Shown here: positions 37,127-46,120 of the stretch, one piece after another
Layout of the letters: every line of letters begins with the position of its first letter
Position numbering within the stretch: position 1 is the first letter of the stretch
Origin: CAZWSX01 sp964636985
GTDB taxonomy: Bacteria > Planctomycetota > Planctomycetia > Pirellulales > Pirellulaceae
Length of the DNA stretch: 64,000 nucleotides
Direction: 5' to 3'
NCBI GenBank assembly: GCA_964636985.1
Contig: CAZWSX010000010.1
Coordinates: forward strand, 62,001 to 126,000
Position numbers and translations under genes: made by a program
The notes under the pieces: model-generated
Told to the model about the DNA's origin: nothing
What the model saw: the letters and a program-made list of their open reading frames with translations, nothing else
Databases searched by the model: none

Positions 37127-37211
37127 CCGCGTTCGCCAGAACGCGCATTCCAGAACGCAGAAGAGGGGCATCCACTTGCGGGGCATCTGCACTCTTGGCG
37201 AGTGCAGCTAC
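37123..37211. repeat. Paired-hairpin intergenic repeat, family 1
   Basis: Left arm GTAGCCGCGTTCGCCAGAAC, right arm CACTCTTGGCGAGTGCAGCTAC, about 45 bp between. It starts one base before the stop codon of the LarA-like gene. Confidence 0.85.
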
Positions 37212-37271
37212 AAGAACAAATCGGCCGCGTTCATTCGAATGCGGCGACCATCTCATCTCGACTGAAAAAAC

Positions 37272-38381
37272 ATGTCCTCGTCTTGGATCGCCGATCGTAC
37301 CCGCGCCTTCGATTCCAGCGGCATTCGTAAGGTCTTCGACCTCGCCGCCAAGATGAAGGACCCGATCAACCTCTCGATCGGCCAGCCCGATTTCGATGTC
37401 CCCGAGGAAATCAAAATAGCCGCCATCGATGCCATCCGCGGCGGCAAGAATGCCTACTCGCTCACGCAAGGGATGCCCGTCCTTCGCGACAAGCTGCAAG
37501 CGCAGCTCGACGCCCAGTGGAAACATCCCGATCGCAAGGTCTTTGTCGCCAGCGGTTCGAGCGGAGGCTTGGTGCTGGCCATGATGTCGCTCGTGAACCC
37601 CGGCGACGAAGTGATCATGTTCGATCCCTACTTCGTGATGTACCCATCGCTCACCAAGCTTGTCGGCGGCGTCCCGGTGGTGATTGATACCTATCCCAAC
37701 TTCCGCATCGACGTCGACAAGGTCGCCGCCGCGATCACGCCCCGCACGAAGCTGATCCTGCTCAACAGCCCCGCCAACCCGACGGGTATCGTCGCTCAAA
37801 AGAGCGAAGTCAAAGCGTTGGCGGAGCTAGCCGCCAAGAAGAACATTGCCCTCATTTCCGACGAACTCTATCGCCTGTTTTGCTACGACGCGCCGCTCGT
37901 TTCGCCGGCCGAGTTCAACCCCGACACCATCGTGATCGATGGCTTCTCCAAGAGCCACGCCATGACGGGCTGGCGGGTGGGAATCGTCCACGGTCCCGCC
38001 GCCGTGATCGATACCATGGTCAAGCTCCAGCAGTACACGTTCGTCTGCTCGCCGCAGCCGATGCAGTGGGCAGCCTCCGTCGCGATGGACTACAACATGT
38101 CGAGCTACGTCGACAGCTATCGCGGCAAACGCGATCGCTTCGTTGCTGGCATCTCCGATTTGTATGAAGTCGCCCAACCCGGCGGTGCTTTCTATGCCTT
38201 CCCCAAAGCGCCCAAAGGAACGGGGAGCGAGTTCGTCACCAAGGCGATCGAAAACAACTTGCTGATCATCCCAGGCAACATCTTCAGCGGCCGCGATACG
38301 CATTTCCGCGTCTCTTATGCGGCCTCGGAGCGGACGATCGACCGCGGGATCGAGGTCCTCCGCAAGCTCGCTAAAGGATAG
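37272..38381 (+). CDS. PLP-dependent class I/II aminotransferase
   Basis: A 369-residue fold-type I aminotransferase of the aspartate aminotransferase group. Visible marks: LSIGQPDFDVPEEI near the start, LLNSPANPTGIV with the cofactor-binding Asn, ISDELYRLFCYD with the Asp that contacts the PLP ring nitrogen, and the Schiff-base lysine in DGFSKSHAMTGWRVG near residue 223. The C-terminal FRVSYAAS carries the arginine that binds the substrate carboxylate. The amino donor cannot be read from sequence. It follows the LarA-like gene across a repeat. Confidence 0.92.
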   Translation: MSSSWIADRTRAFDSSGIRKVFDLAAKMKDPINLSIGQPDFDVPEEIKIAAIDAIRGGKNAYSLTQGMPVLRDKLQAQLDAQWKHPDRKVFVASGSSGGLVLAMMSLVNPGDEVIMFDPYFVMYPSLTKLVGGVPVVIDTYPNFRIDVDKVAAAITPRTKLILLNSPANPTGIVAQKSEVKALAELAAKKNIALISDELYRLFCYDAPLVSPAEFNPDTIVIDGFSKSHAMTGWRVGIVHGPAAVIDTMVKLQQYTFVCSPQPMQWAASVAMDYNMSSYVDSYRGKRDRFVAGISDLYEVAQPGGAFYAFPKAPKGTGSEFVTKAIENNLLIIPGNIFSGRDTHFRVSYAASERTIDRGIEVLRKLAKG

Positions 38382-38546
38382 CCGCGCGGGCATTGCTATC
38401 GTGAGACTTCACGCCTGCGGCGGTCGGACTTACGAGAAATTTCGAGAATCGCTAAAGTTCCGCCCTGTTTTCGCACCTGAGAACCAAGGCGAAAGCGACT
38501 CCGGCTTTTTTAGCCACGGAGAGCCAGAGGTCTCAGAGAGCCGAAA

Positions 38547-38630
38547 GGGCCGGAGGCCCGACAGATTTTAGCCGGGGCCGTCAGGCCCCGGATATCGGAA
38601 TCCGGACCTTCCGAGGCCCGAAGGTGCCGA
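38547..38630. repeat. GC-rich hairpin cluster
   Basis: The 351-bp gap 38382-38732 holds GGGCCggaGGCCC (38547-38559), CCGGGGCCgtcaGGCCCCGG (38572-38591) and further GGCCCGAAGGTGCC-type hairpins, each followed by CCGACAG-like or CCGGAT sequence. No gene is visible there. The cluster looks like another family of interspersed palindromes; none of the hairpins has a T-tract. Confidence 0.6.
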
Positions 38631-38732
38631 CAGAAAGGCGGCTTCGGGACGGTGCTAGAAAACTCACGATCAGTTCGATTTCCAGAATCAGTTTTTTTGG
38701 TTCGTTATTCAGGGGCCGGGGCGATTCGCTCG

Positions 38733-39305
38733 ATGCCGCGCATCTCGTTGCCAATCAGTCGATCCACCAACCTGCTCTTGGCGGGCATGATTTTGCTATG
38801 CCTTGTAAGCCAAAGCGGTTGTGTGCGCCGACGGATGACCGTGCGATCGAACCCACCCGGGGCGAAGGTCTACGTCGACGATCAGGAAATCGGGACGACG
38901 CCGGTCTCGACCTACTTCACCTACTACGCTGGACGGAAAGTCACACTGGTGAAGGATGGCTACCGCACCGAGACGGTGTATCAGAACGTCAATGCGCCGT
39001 GGTACGAGTATCCCGGAATCGACTTCGTGACGGAAAACATCTACCCCTGGGAGATCCGCGACGAACGCGTGCTCGAGTTCCAACTCGTCCCCGAAGAAGC
39101 AGTCGCCCCCGATCGCTTGATTGCCAACGGCGAACGCCTCCGCCAGAACGCGCGCGAAGGAAACTTCACGCCGCTCATCAAGCCAAAAGAGCGCGAGCCG
39201 CTGCCGTCCAATGTCGGACTGCCAGGGATGGGGCTGCCTGAGAACGCACCGTTCCCGACCTACTCGACCGAGCCTCTGCCGCCGCCTCTACCGAATCAGC
39301 CTTAG
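38733..39305 (+). CDS. PEGA-domain lipoprotein
   Basis: A 190-residue protein from the ATG at 38733; the frame is open upstream into repeat DNA. A hydrophobic signal (LLLAGMILLCLVSQSGC) ends in a likely lipobox cysteine near residue 30. The PEGA domain follows: RRRMTVRSNPPGAKVYVDDQ, IGTTPVSTYFTYYAG, VTLVKDGYRTE. PEGA is a small beta domain of cell-surface proteins. The C-terminus is proline-rich (LPPPLPNQP). It converges on the DNA methyltransferase gene, three bases apart. Confidence 0.85.
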   Translation: MPRISLPISRSTNLLLAGMILLCLVSQSGCVRRRMTVRSNPPGAKVYVDDQEIGTTPVSTYFTYYAGRKVTLVKDGYRTETVYQNVNAPWYEYPGIDFVTENIYPWEIRDERVLEFQLVPEEAVAPDRLIANGERLRQNAREGNFTPLIKPKEREPLPSNVGLPGMGLPENAPFPTYSTEPLPPPLPNQP

Positions 39306-39308
39306 AGG

Positions 39309-40364
39309 CTAAGGTTCGCCGAGTTCGATTCCCGGCAACGTGCGAGCGATACCGTTGGGCTTACTGTTACGCTTCGAATTTGACTTGGCGACGGACTTCG
39401 CCAGCGGCAAGTCCTTTTGCGGCGAGCGGGCGGCCTTACCCTTCTGGGCTACCGTCTTCCCCCGATCTTCGAGCCTACGTCCATTCACCGTCGAAGGCGC
39501 GCTCGTCGTGGGGTCAGCGGGTCCAACGAGTGGATCGCCAACGCGAATCGACTCGAGCCGCTTGGTCCCTTGTTGGACGTATTCTTTCGACATGTCGTAC
39601 GACACAAATTGCCGGCCGAGCTTCTTAGCAACCGCAACCGTAGTTGCACTGCCTGAGAAGGGATCGAGCACCTTCTCCCCTTCCCTGCTGCACGTGCGAA
39701 TGATCCGCCCCAGCAATTGCTCGGGCATTTGGCAGCCGTGAAAGCCAGCCCGCTCTTTGAAAGTGCCAGCCACTCGTGGGAAGTACCACGTGTCTTCGCT
39801 TGACCCGAAGCAGCCTTCAATATCCTGCGGGCGAAGAATCCACGTGTCGTCCGGCAAGCGCCCCTTGGGATTCGCCCGGGCGTCGTTGTAGACAAGCTGT
39901 CGAGCCGACGGGATGCGATTGGCCGGCTCATCGGCCAAGAACGTGAACTTGGCCGGGTCTTTCACAAAGTAGAGCAAGTGCGCGTGCGAGCGCGTGAACT
40001 TGTTCTTACAGTTCACGCCGAACGTGTAGTACCACACCACCCACGAGCGGATGCGAAACCCCACTTCCTGGCTGATCGTTTTCAGCTCGGCAACGTACTC
40101 GTCGCCAATGGCCAGCCAAAAGGTCCCGTCCGGCTTGAGCACGCGGTGGAGTTGCCCAATCCACTTGCGGCAGAAATCGAGGTATTCCTTGTGGTCGCGG
40201 GTGTCGTCGTACTCGTCGTAGTCGTACCCGATGTTGAATGGCGGATCGGCAAAAGCCAAATCAATGGCACCCGCGGGAATCTTTTTCATTCCGGCGATGC
40301 AATCGCCATGGTGGATTTTGCCGAGCCACTTATTTGCGGATGGCTTGCTGCGAGAAACGGCCAT
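39309..40364 (-). CDS. Orphan DNA methyltransferase (N4-cytosine/N6-adenine type)
   Basis: A 351-residue site-specific DNA methyltransferase. The catalytic motif IV is ADPPFNIGYDYDEYDD (DPPF at 40-43), and the SAM-binding motif I, DPFSGSATT, comes later (234-242), the order of the beta class that includes CcrM-like enzymes. GDCIAGMKKIPAGAIDL precedes the catalytic motif. After residue 285 a basic Lys/Ser-rich tail (KAARSPQKDLPLAKSVAKS) has no counterpart in the enzyme core. No restriction endonuclease or specificity gene is adjacent, so it is an orphan methylase by context. Its target sequence cannot be read. Confidence 0.92.
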   Translation of the reverse strand: MAVSRSKPSANKWLGKIHHGDCIAGMKKIPAGAIDLAFADPPFNIGYDYDEYDDTRDHKEYLDFCRKWIGQLHRVLKPDGTFWLAIGDEYVAELKTISQEVGFRIRSWVVWYYTFGVNCKNKFTRSHAHLLYFVKDPAKFTFLADEPANRIPSARQLVYNDARANPKGRLPDDTWILRPQDIEGCFGSSEDTWYFPRVAGTFKERAGFHGCQMPEQLLGRIIRTCSREGEKVLDPFSGSATTVAVAKKLGRQFVSYDMSKEYVQQGTKRLESIRVGDPLVGPADPTTSAPSTVNGRRLEDRGKTVAQKGKAARSPQKDLPLAKSVAKSNSKRNSKPNGIARTLPGIELGEP

Positions 40365-40544
40365 AAATGGCGAACCACCAGTCGAGAGACGGAAACCTTT
40401 GGTTTTACGAATTGTGGCCTAAAAGGCAAGCGGCGTTTGACCGAGGCTGGTGGAAGCAACTTGCATCGCCCGGCAGTTATCAGTAGTCTCAAAGCTTGCC
40501 CCGCCTTAAGTCGATCTCCTTCCCACCTTAGATCGCAATCAAAG

Positions 40545-41855
40545 ATGCACGTCTCGCCACTCTGCCATCGTCGCACCTTGTTGCAATTGGGCGCCGTGAG
40601 CGTTCTTGCCGGTGCGGCTCCCACGTTGGCGGCGCCCAGTCCCACGCGCCGGGCGTGCGTCTTCATCATGTTGCAAGGAGGCGCCAGCCATCACGATTTG
40701 TGGGACCCCAAGCCGGAAGCCTCCCGCGAGATCGCCGGGCCCTTCGAAACCATCGCTACCAAGACCAACGGCATCCGCTTCGGTGAATTGTTGGCTGAGA
40801 CAGCCAAGATTACAGACAAGCTGTGCGTCATCCGCTCGATGACCCACAACTTCAACAATCACATTGCCGGAACGTACATCGCGCTCACTGGCTCGACCAA
40901 CCAGTCCAATAACGACCGCGAGGCCCACGCCGACGACTTCCCCGGCCCGGGCGCTGTTCTCAACTATCTCCAGCGAGAGATCCCCAAAGTTCCCCGCAGC
41001 GTTTCGTTGCCCACGTGGCTCAGCATTCCGGGACCATCGAACCGGATGCCAGGCCAATACGGCGGCTTCCTGGGAAGCGTGAACGATCCCTTCCTGATCG
41101 AAGGAGATCCCAATGGAAAGAAGTACCGCCCGCTGTCGCTCGAATTCAACCAGGGAATGACGACACAGCGGCTCGACGAGCGGATGAACTTGTCGTCGCG
41201 GCTCGACGCTGCCGCGCGATTACTCGAACACGATCTCGACGAGCGCTACAACCACTTGCAAAAGAGCGCCTACGACCTGGTCGTTGACGGGCGAGTGCGC
41301 CAAGCTCTCGATATCGAGTCCGAGTCGCCCGCCATTCGCGATCGATACGGCCGCACCAAGATCGGGCAATCGCTGCTCGTAGCGCGGCGACTGATTGAAG
41401 CCGGCGTGCAATTCGTGGCCTTCAATGCCTTCAACCAGGAATGGGACACCCACGGCGGCCTCAAGGGGCGTTATCACCAAATCGTGCCGCCGATGGACAA
41501 GGCCTTCGCGGCCCTGGTGAGCGATTTGGACGAACGCGGACTGCTCGATTCGACGCTGGTCGTGAACACCGGCGAGTTCGGCCGCACGCCGCGCGTCAAC
41601 AAAGATGGTGGCCGCGATCACTGGCCCAACGCCTACAGCCTGGCCCTCGCCGGCGGCGGCGTTCGTGGCGGTATCGTTCACGGAGCGACCGACAATCACG
41701 GCAGCGAAGTGCTGCAATCGCCCGTTTCTCCCGCAGACGTGCTGGCAACGTTGTGGCGGCAATTGGGAATTGATCCGGCAACCGATCTGCGCGACCGGCT
41801 CAACCGCCCCATGCGGCTCTCCAACGGCCGCATCCTGCATGAAGTGCTGGCATAG
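40545..41855 (+). CDS. DUF1501 (sulfatase-like) exported protein
   Basis: A 436-residue protein from the ATG at 40545; the frame is open further upstream but only antisense to the methyltransferase gene. The start HRRTLLQLGAVSVLAGAAPTLA is a Tat-like signal. The DUF1501 body has CVFIMLQGGASHHDLWDPKP, DKLCVIRSMTHNFNNHIAG, LVVNTGEFGRTPRVNKDGGRD (a phrase with the EFGRTP signature) and DHWPNAYSLALAGGG. The fold is related to alkaline phosphatase/sulfatase enzymes. Its role in planctomycetes is unknown, often beside DUF1549/DUF1553 partners; none is adjacent here. Confidence 0.92.
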   Translation: MHVSPLCHRRTLLQLGAVSVLAGAAPTLAAPSPTRRACVFIMLQGGASHHDLWDPKPEASREIAGPFETIATKTNGIRFGELLAETAKITDKLCVIRSMTHNFNNHIAGTYIALTGSTNQSNNDREAHADDFPGPGAVLNYLQREIPKVPRSVSLPTWLSIPGPSNRMPGQYGGFLGSVNDPFLIEGDPNGKKYRPLSLEFNQGMTTQRLDERMNLSSRLDAAARLLEHDLDERYNHLQKSAYDLVVDGRVRQALDIESESPAIRDRYGRTKIGQSLLVARRLIEAGVQFVAFNAFNQEWDTHGGLKGRYHQIVPPMDKAFAALVSDLDERGLLDSTLVVNTGEFGRTPRVNKDGGRDHWPNAYSLALAGGGVRGGIVHGATDNHGSEVLQSPVSPADVLATLWRQLGIDPATDLRDRLNRPMRLSNGRILHEVLA

Positions 41856-41861
41856 CAAGTC

Positions 41862-41890
41862 GTAGCCGCGTTCGCCAGAACGCGGAAGGC
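41862..41890. repeat. Single arm of a family-1 repeat
   Basis: GTAGCCGCGTTCGCCAGAAC followed by GCGGAAGGC, six bases after the DUF1501 stop codon. The matching right arm is missing in the 120 bp that follow. Confidence 0.75.
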
Positions 41891-42004
41891 CGACTGATCT
41901 CGACGTCCGTTGATGTCTTCTGTAGAAGATGCTCTCAACTATCGCTGCGCCTGCACGGTCGCACGTAACGCCGTTTCCACGCGACATGTCTGAGGGTCCG
42001 TTCG

Positions 42005-42856
42005 ATGTCCACCTCCCGATTATCTCGCCGTTCCACCCTGGCTCGCATGGGGATGCTTATGGGCTGCGTTGCCGCAGGAGGACTGCAATCGACTTCGCGG
42101 GTACTTGCCAACGAGACCTTCGAGTTCCGCGTCATCAACGAAGTCTTCAAGGAAAAAGAGACGAAACCGATTTACGAAACATTGACCGTTTTCGTTCGAG
42201 GATTGGTTTACGACTTTCAGGTCAGCGCGCCCAAGCAGACGACGATTTTCGATCATCGTCGGGGAAAGATCACCTTGCTCGATCCTGCCCGCAAACTCAA
42301 GTGCGTCGTTGAAACGTCGGACGCGGTCGAATTCGCCGGCGCATACAAAAAAATGAAAACCACGTCGGACCTGTTCGAGTTCGCCAAGGCTCCCGTTTTT
42401 GAGGTGAACTTCATCGACGCGGTCGGCGAGTTGCGACTCAACAGCAAGGTCCTCAATTACCGCGCCACGGGCGTCAAACCGAAGGTCGCGGGTGCCGAAC
42501 GCGAGTACCGTATTTTTGCGGATCACTCGGCTCGTTTGGACGCAATGCAACCTGGCCTTCCGCCTTTCCCTCGCATGGAACTGAATCGCGAGTTGGCAAC
42601 CAAGGGCCTGGTGCCCGCCGAGATCGAACGCAAGATTAAGGCTGCAGGGAAATATTTCGGCACGCGCGAAGAAACAGTCCGTAGCACGCACAGTTTCAAC
42701 TGGGCGATCAGCGAACAGGATCGCCACCGTATCCTTGAGGCCGACGATCAACTCGTCAACTTCGAGCCTTGCGATTTTGACAAGTTCTTTCCTGAAGTCG
42801 CCGCCGCCAAGGCTGCAGCGAACAACAGGCCGGCTGAACAGACTGCCAATCGCTAA
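42005..42856 (+). CDS. Exported protein of unknown function with Tat-like signal
   Basis: A 283-residue protein. The N-terminus STSRLSRRSTLARMGMLMG has a twin-arginine pattern before a hydrophobic stretch and a cleavage site near VLA. The body is rich in beta strands: FRVINEVFKEKETKPIYETL, TIFDHRRGKITLLDPARKLK, then a helical second half with AGAYKKMKTTSDLFEFAK. I do not recognise a family. It follows the DUF1501 gene by 149 bp on the same strand and may be part of the same transcription unit. Confidence 0.6.
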   Translation: MSTSRLSRRSTLARMGMLMGCVAAGGLQSTSRVLANETFEFRVINEVFKEKETKPIYETLTVFVRGLVYDFQVSAPKQTTIFDHRRGKITLLDPARKLKCVVETSDAVEFAGAYKKMKTTSDLFEFAKAPVFEVNFIDAVGELRLNSKVLNYRATGVKPKVAGAEREYRIFADHSARLDAMQPGLPPFPRMELNRELATKGLVPAEIERKIKAAGKYFGTREETVRSTHSFNWAISEQDRHRILEADDQLVNFEPCDFDKFFPEVAAAKAAANNRPAEQTANR

Positions 42857-43030
42857 CCCAACGGGACGATCGGCAATCAATACGGCCAACACATAGATTA
42901 AAACAATTATTAAATAGCGCATTCCAAACAATATGCGACGACTCGTTCTTTCGCGACCGCAAAGCGCGGTGCAAGTCGCTCATTGAGTCGTTCTATAAAT
43001 TGCCCGACTTGGTGCTGACGCTTACGATTT

Positions 43031-43052
43031 GAGTTTCGAGTAATTGAAACTC
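43031..43052. promoter_or_regulatory. Inverted repeat before the haem protein gene
   Basis: GAGTTTC (43031-43037) and GAAACTC (43046-43052) are perfect inverted arms around GAGTAATT, 17 bp before the GTG start. The A+T-rich gap 42857-43068 has little else; the repeat could be an operator or an RNA hairpin in the leader. Confidence 0.4.
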
Positions 43053-43068
43053 TTCGGAGCGGTGAAGC

Positions 43069-45015
43069 GTGGACGATGGGCTGGGGAATGAACCCTATTT
43101 CGACGCGCGGTGGTATGGAGTCGGTGGGTTCCTTCTTCTGGGGCTCGCGGTAGCGGGCGTCTGGTTCACGCGCCCCAAATCGACTGACCGAGTTAAGCCT
43201 CGGTCGACAGCGGTCGTTGAAGACGACGTTCTTCCCTTTGAGTCGCCATTCGTCAATACAAAGCTGGATGTCGCCTACGTGGGCGACGCCGCATGCATCG
43301 AGTGCCACGCCGATATTGAGGCCAAGTTCCGCCAACACCCGATGGGACGTTCGTCGGAGTGGGTCGAGCAGGCGACGGTCATCGAAAAAGTTGGCGACAC
43401 GGCTCCTACGCACTTCAAAGATCAAGGGCTTACCTTCGAGATCGCGGAAGAAGGGAAGCACATGTTCCATCGTATCGAAGGACCCAAAGGAGAATTTCCG
43501 CCCGCTCGTTACGAAGTTGAACTGCAAATCGCTGTCGGTTCTGGATCGCTAGGCCGTTCCTACTGGCACGTCGATGGTGATCGTCTCTACCAATCGCCCG
43601 TTAGTTGGTACACGGGTGCTCAGGCATGGGGAATCTCAGCAGGATTCGATATGTCTGGTGGTGGCCGGCGCGCCATGACCGAGCGATGCGTGGAATGCCA
43701 TGCCGACGGCCTGGTACACAAGTCCGACACAACGAACGGTTACGAAATCCCAGATAAGACACGCTCGCTATCGATCGGATGCGAGCGTTGCCACGGCCCC
43801 GGCTCAACCCACGTTGCCTACCGTTCAGGCAAAGCCACGCTCAAGATAGATGACGATATCGACCATACGATCGTCAATCCAAAGCACCTTTCTCAGGAGT
43901 TGCGGATCGACGTTTGTCGCCAGTGCCATTTTTTTGGCGATGCGGAAGTGGCTGTGCAGGGGAAGTCGTTCGACGATTACCGCCCGGGGTTGCCGATCGA
44001 TCAGTTCATGACTCAATACGCTTGGAAAGGTGCACGCAAAGACGGTGGAAACGCGCGTCATGTGGCGCAGATGCTCGAGAGTCAATGCTATCAAAAGAGC
44101 GGCGAGAAACTCGATTGCACATCGTGCCACGACCCTCACGAAAAGCCGGAGAAGGCGATTACCGGCGAGTATTTCCGATCGAAGTGCCTCACGTGTCACA
44201 CCGATCGATCCTGTTCTGAGAGCGCCGAAAAGCGAGCCTCGAACCAAGACGCCTGTGCTACATGCCACATGCCTCAGCGAGACGCGACCGGCTTTAATCA
44301 CACGTCGTTGACCGACCATTCCATTCCTCGCGTGCCGCCCGCTGCGGAAGCCCCGGCTAAACAAAATTCCATGGCGACGTTTGATCGCTTCCTCGAGGCA
44401 ATTCGAATCGGACCTCAACGGATTCCGCAATCAGATGTGGAGCGCAATCGCGGTGTGGCCATCTCTTTAGCCGTCGGGCGCGGGGACCCTGTCGAGTTAC
44501 GTGGCGAAGCCATGATGTTGCTACGCGAAGCTGTGGAGCGCGATGCTGGCGACGGCGGAGCATGGCTCGCGATCGCCAAGATCAAAATGATGGACGAAAA
44601 CGCCCCCGAGGCCTATGCGGCTGCGCAAAATGCACTGCACGCCATGCCGGACAGCGAAGTAGCGCGGACCTTCTTCGCCGAAATGGCCGTTGCGAATGGG
44701 GAAAACGATGCGGCAATCGAGGTGCTCGACAAACTGATCGAGCAAAATCCACGAACTTCTCCCCTGCGCGCGTTACGCGGCCGCGCCGCGTTGAACAAAA
44801 GAGACTTTGCCGCGGCTGAACAACACTATCGCGCGGCGATCGAAATCGCCCCGCTTGTGCCGGCGCCGTATGCCATGGCCGCTATTTGCGCTCATCGTCA
44901 GGGAAAGGAGGACGAGGCGAAAACCCTTCTGGAACGGGGGATTCAGCTTCTGACCAAGGAATCGGCCAAAGAGGAGTACCGTCGGGGGTTCGAAAGTCAG
45001 ACCAATCGGAAGTAA
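43069..45015 (+). CDS. Seven-haem cytochrome c with TPR tail
   Basis: A 648-residue protein starting at GTG. One membrane helix (about 17-33, GVGGFLLLGLAVAGVWF) anchors it, with the rest outside the cytoplasm. Seven CxxCH haem motifs follow: CIECH (76-80), CVECH, CERCH, CRQCH, CTSCH, CLTCH and CATCH. The spacing and ARYEVELQIAVGSGSLGRSY resemble cytochrome c554/c'-like electron carriers. From about 450 there are TPR-like helices (LREAVERDAGDGGAWLAIAK, AAEQHYRAAIEIAPLVPAPY). Electron partners are not encoded nearby, but the CcsA-type gene at 29914 could serve its assembly. Confidence 0.9.
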   Translation: MDDGLGNEPYFDARWYGVGGFLLLGLAVAGVWFTRPKSTDRVKPRSTAVVEDDVLPFESPFVNTKLDVAYVGDAACIECHADIEAKFRQHPMGRSSEWVEQATVIEKVGDTAPTHFKDQGLTFEIAEEGKHMFHRIEGPKGEFPPARYEVELQIAVGSGSLGRSYWHVDGDRLYQSPVSWYTGAQAWGISAGFDMSGGGRRAMTERCVECHADGLVHKSDTTNGYEIPDKTRSLSIGCERCHGPGSTHVAYRSGKATLKIDDDIDHTIVNPKHLSQELRIDVCRQCHFFGDAEVAVQGKSFDDYRPGLPIDQFMTQYAWKGARKDGGNARHVAQMLESQCYQKSGEKLDCTSCHDPHEKPEKAITGEYFRSKCLTCHTDRSCSESAEKRASNQDACATCHMPQRDATGFNHTSLTDHSIPRVPPAAEAPAKQNSMATFDRFLEAIRIGPQRIPQSDVERNRGVAISLAVGRGDPVELRGEAMMLLREAVERDAGDGGAWLAIAKIKMMDENAPEAYAAAQNALHAMPDSEVARTFFAEMAVANGENDAAIEVLDKLIEQNPRTSPLRALRGRAALNKRDFAAAEQHYRAAIEIAPLVPAPYAMAAICAHRQGKEDEAKTLLERGIQLLTKESAKEEYRRGFESQTNRK

Positions 45016-45088
45016 ACTTTGTGACGGGCCGTCGTCACCTACCCACCTGCAACTTGGCGGCCCTTCCCTGCCACAAGGATTCCTCTCT

Positions 45089-46033
45089 ATGAGTCGGTTG
45101 CTCTGCACTCTCATCACGACACTGGCGATTTTGGTATCGGGCCACGCGACGTTTGCCGGCGATTTGGAAGTTCGCCAAGACGACGCTGGCGTCGACGTCT
45201 TATCCGACGGGAAGCTGGTCCTGCGATACCACGTCAAATCAGGCGCCAAGCCGATCATCTGGCCCATCATGGGCCCAGACGGCAAGGAAATGACGCGGGC
45301 CTATCCCTTGGACAAGGACCGTCCCGATGAGAAGCGCGATCATATCCACCAACGTTCCCTCTGGTTCACCCACGGCGACGTGAATGGCACCAGTTTCTGG
45401 GACGAGGAGAAAGGGCACGGCGATATCGTCCATCGCGAATTCGTCGAAGTGAAGGGTGGCCCCACCGCCGTGATTCGCACCCGCAACGATTGGCTCGCGC
45501 CCAGCGGCGAAAAGGCATGCAGCGACGAACGCCGCATCACCATCAAGAAAACGGACCACGACCTGACGATCGACTTCGACGTCTCGCTCACGGCCGGCGA
45601 AAAGGGGACCAAGTTCGGCGATACCAAAGAAGGCTCATTCGGCATCCGAGTCCCCACCAGCATGGACGTCAACTCAAAAAAGGGTGGGCACATCGTCAAT
45701 AGCGAGGGGGACATCGATGGCGACGCTTGGGGCAAAACCGCCAAGTGGGTCGACTACCACGGCCCCGTCGATGGCGAGACGGTTGGCATCGCGATCTTGA
45801 ATCACCCCAAGAGCTTTCGCTTCCCCACCTACTGGCACGTCCGCGACTACGGGCTGTTTGCGGCGAACGTTTTCGGCAAGAAAGATTTCACCGGCAAAGA
45901 AGAAAATCGCGGCGACCACACCCTGGCCGCAGGCGAGTCACTCACGTTCCGCCACCGCGTGATCTTCCACCGCGGCGACGAAAAAGAAGCCAAGATCGCC
46001 GAGATGTTCGAGGAATACGCGAAGAGCGAGTAG
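45089..46033 (+). CDS. PmoA-family (DUF6807) secreted protein
   Basis: A 314-residue protein with a signal peptide (MSRLLCTLITTLAILVSG, cleaved after FA). Family marks: KPIIWPIMGPDGKEMTRAYP, RDHIHQRSLWFTHGDVNG, ESLTFRHRVIFHRGD. The family, named PmoA in databases though unrelated to methane monooxygenase, is frequent in planctomycetes and usually encoded near sugar-oxidising enzymes; the function is unknown. A decayed copy of its last 41 codons lies 860 bp downstream on the same strand. Confidence 0.9.
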   Translation: MSRLLCTLITTLAILVSGHATFAGDLEVRQDDAGVDVLSDGKLVLRYHVKSGAKPIIWPIMGPDGKEMTRAYPLDKDRPDEKRDHIHQRSLWFTHGDVNGTSFWDEEKGHGDIVHREFVEVKGGPTAVIRTRNDWLAPSGEKACSDERRITIKKTDHDLTIDFDVSLTAGEKGTKFGDTKEGSFGIRVPTSMDVNSKKGGHIVNSEGDIDGDAWGKTAKWVDYHGPVDGETVGIAILNHPKSFRFPTYWHVRDYGLFAANVFGKKDFTGKEENRGDHTLAAGESLTFRHRVIFHRGDEKEAKIAEMFEEYAKSE

Positions 46034-46120
46034 CGCGCTGATCTAATCGGCGACGGGAGCCCTCGACTTTGACCTCGGCAACATTCGACGACCACTCGAC
46101 CTTGCTGTCCTCGTACTCCA

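Noticed and set aside
38382..38732. Upstream in-frame start at 38652 for the PEGA lipoprotein
   Set aside because: The extra 27 residues precede the lipoprotein signal and would bury it; the ATG at 38733 places the signal at the N-terminus.
39978..40544. Upstream extension of the DUF1501 frame at 40545
   Set aside because: The added 189 codons are antisense to the DNA methyltransferase gene and do not resemble a signal peptide; the ATG at 40545 begins a proper Tat-like signal.
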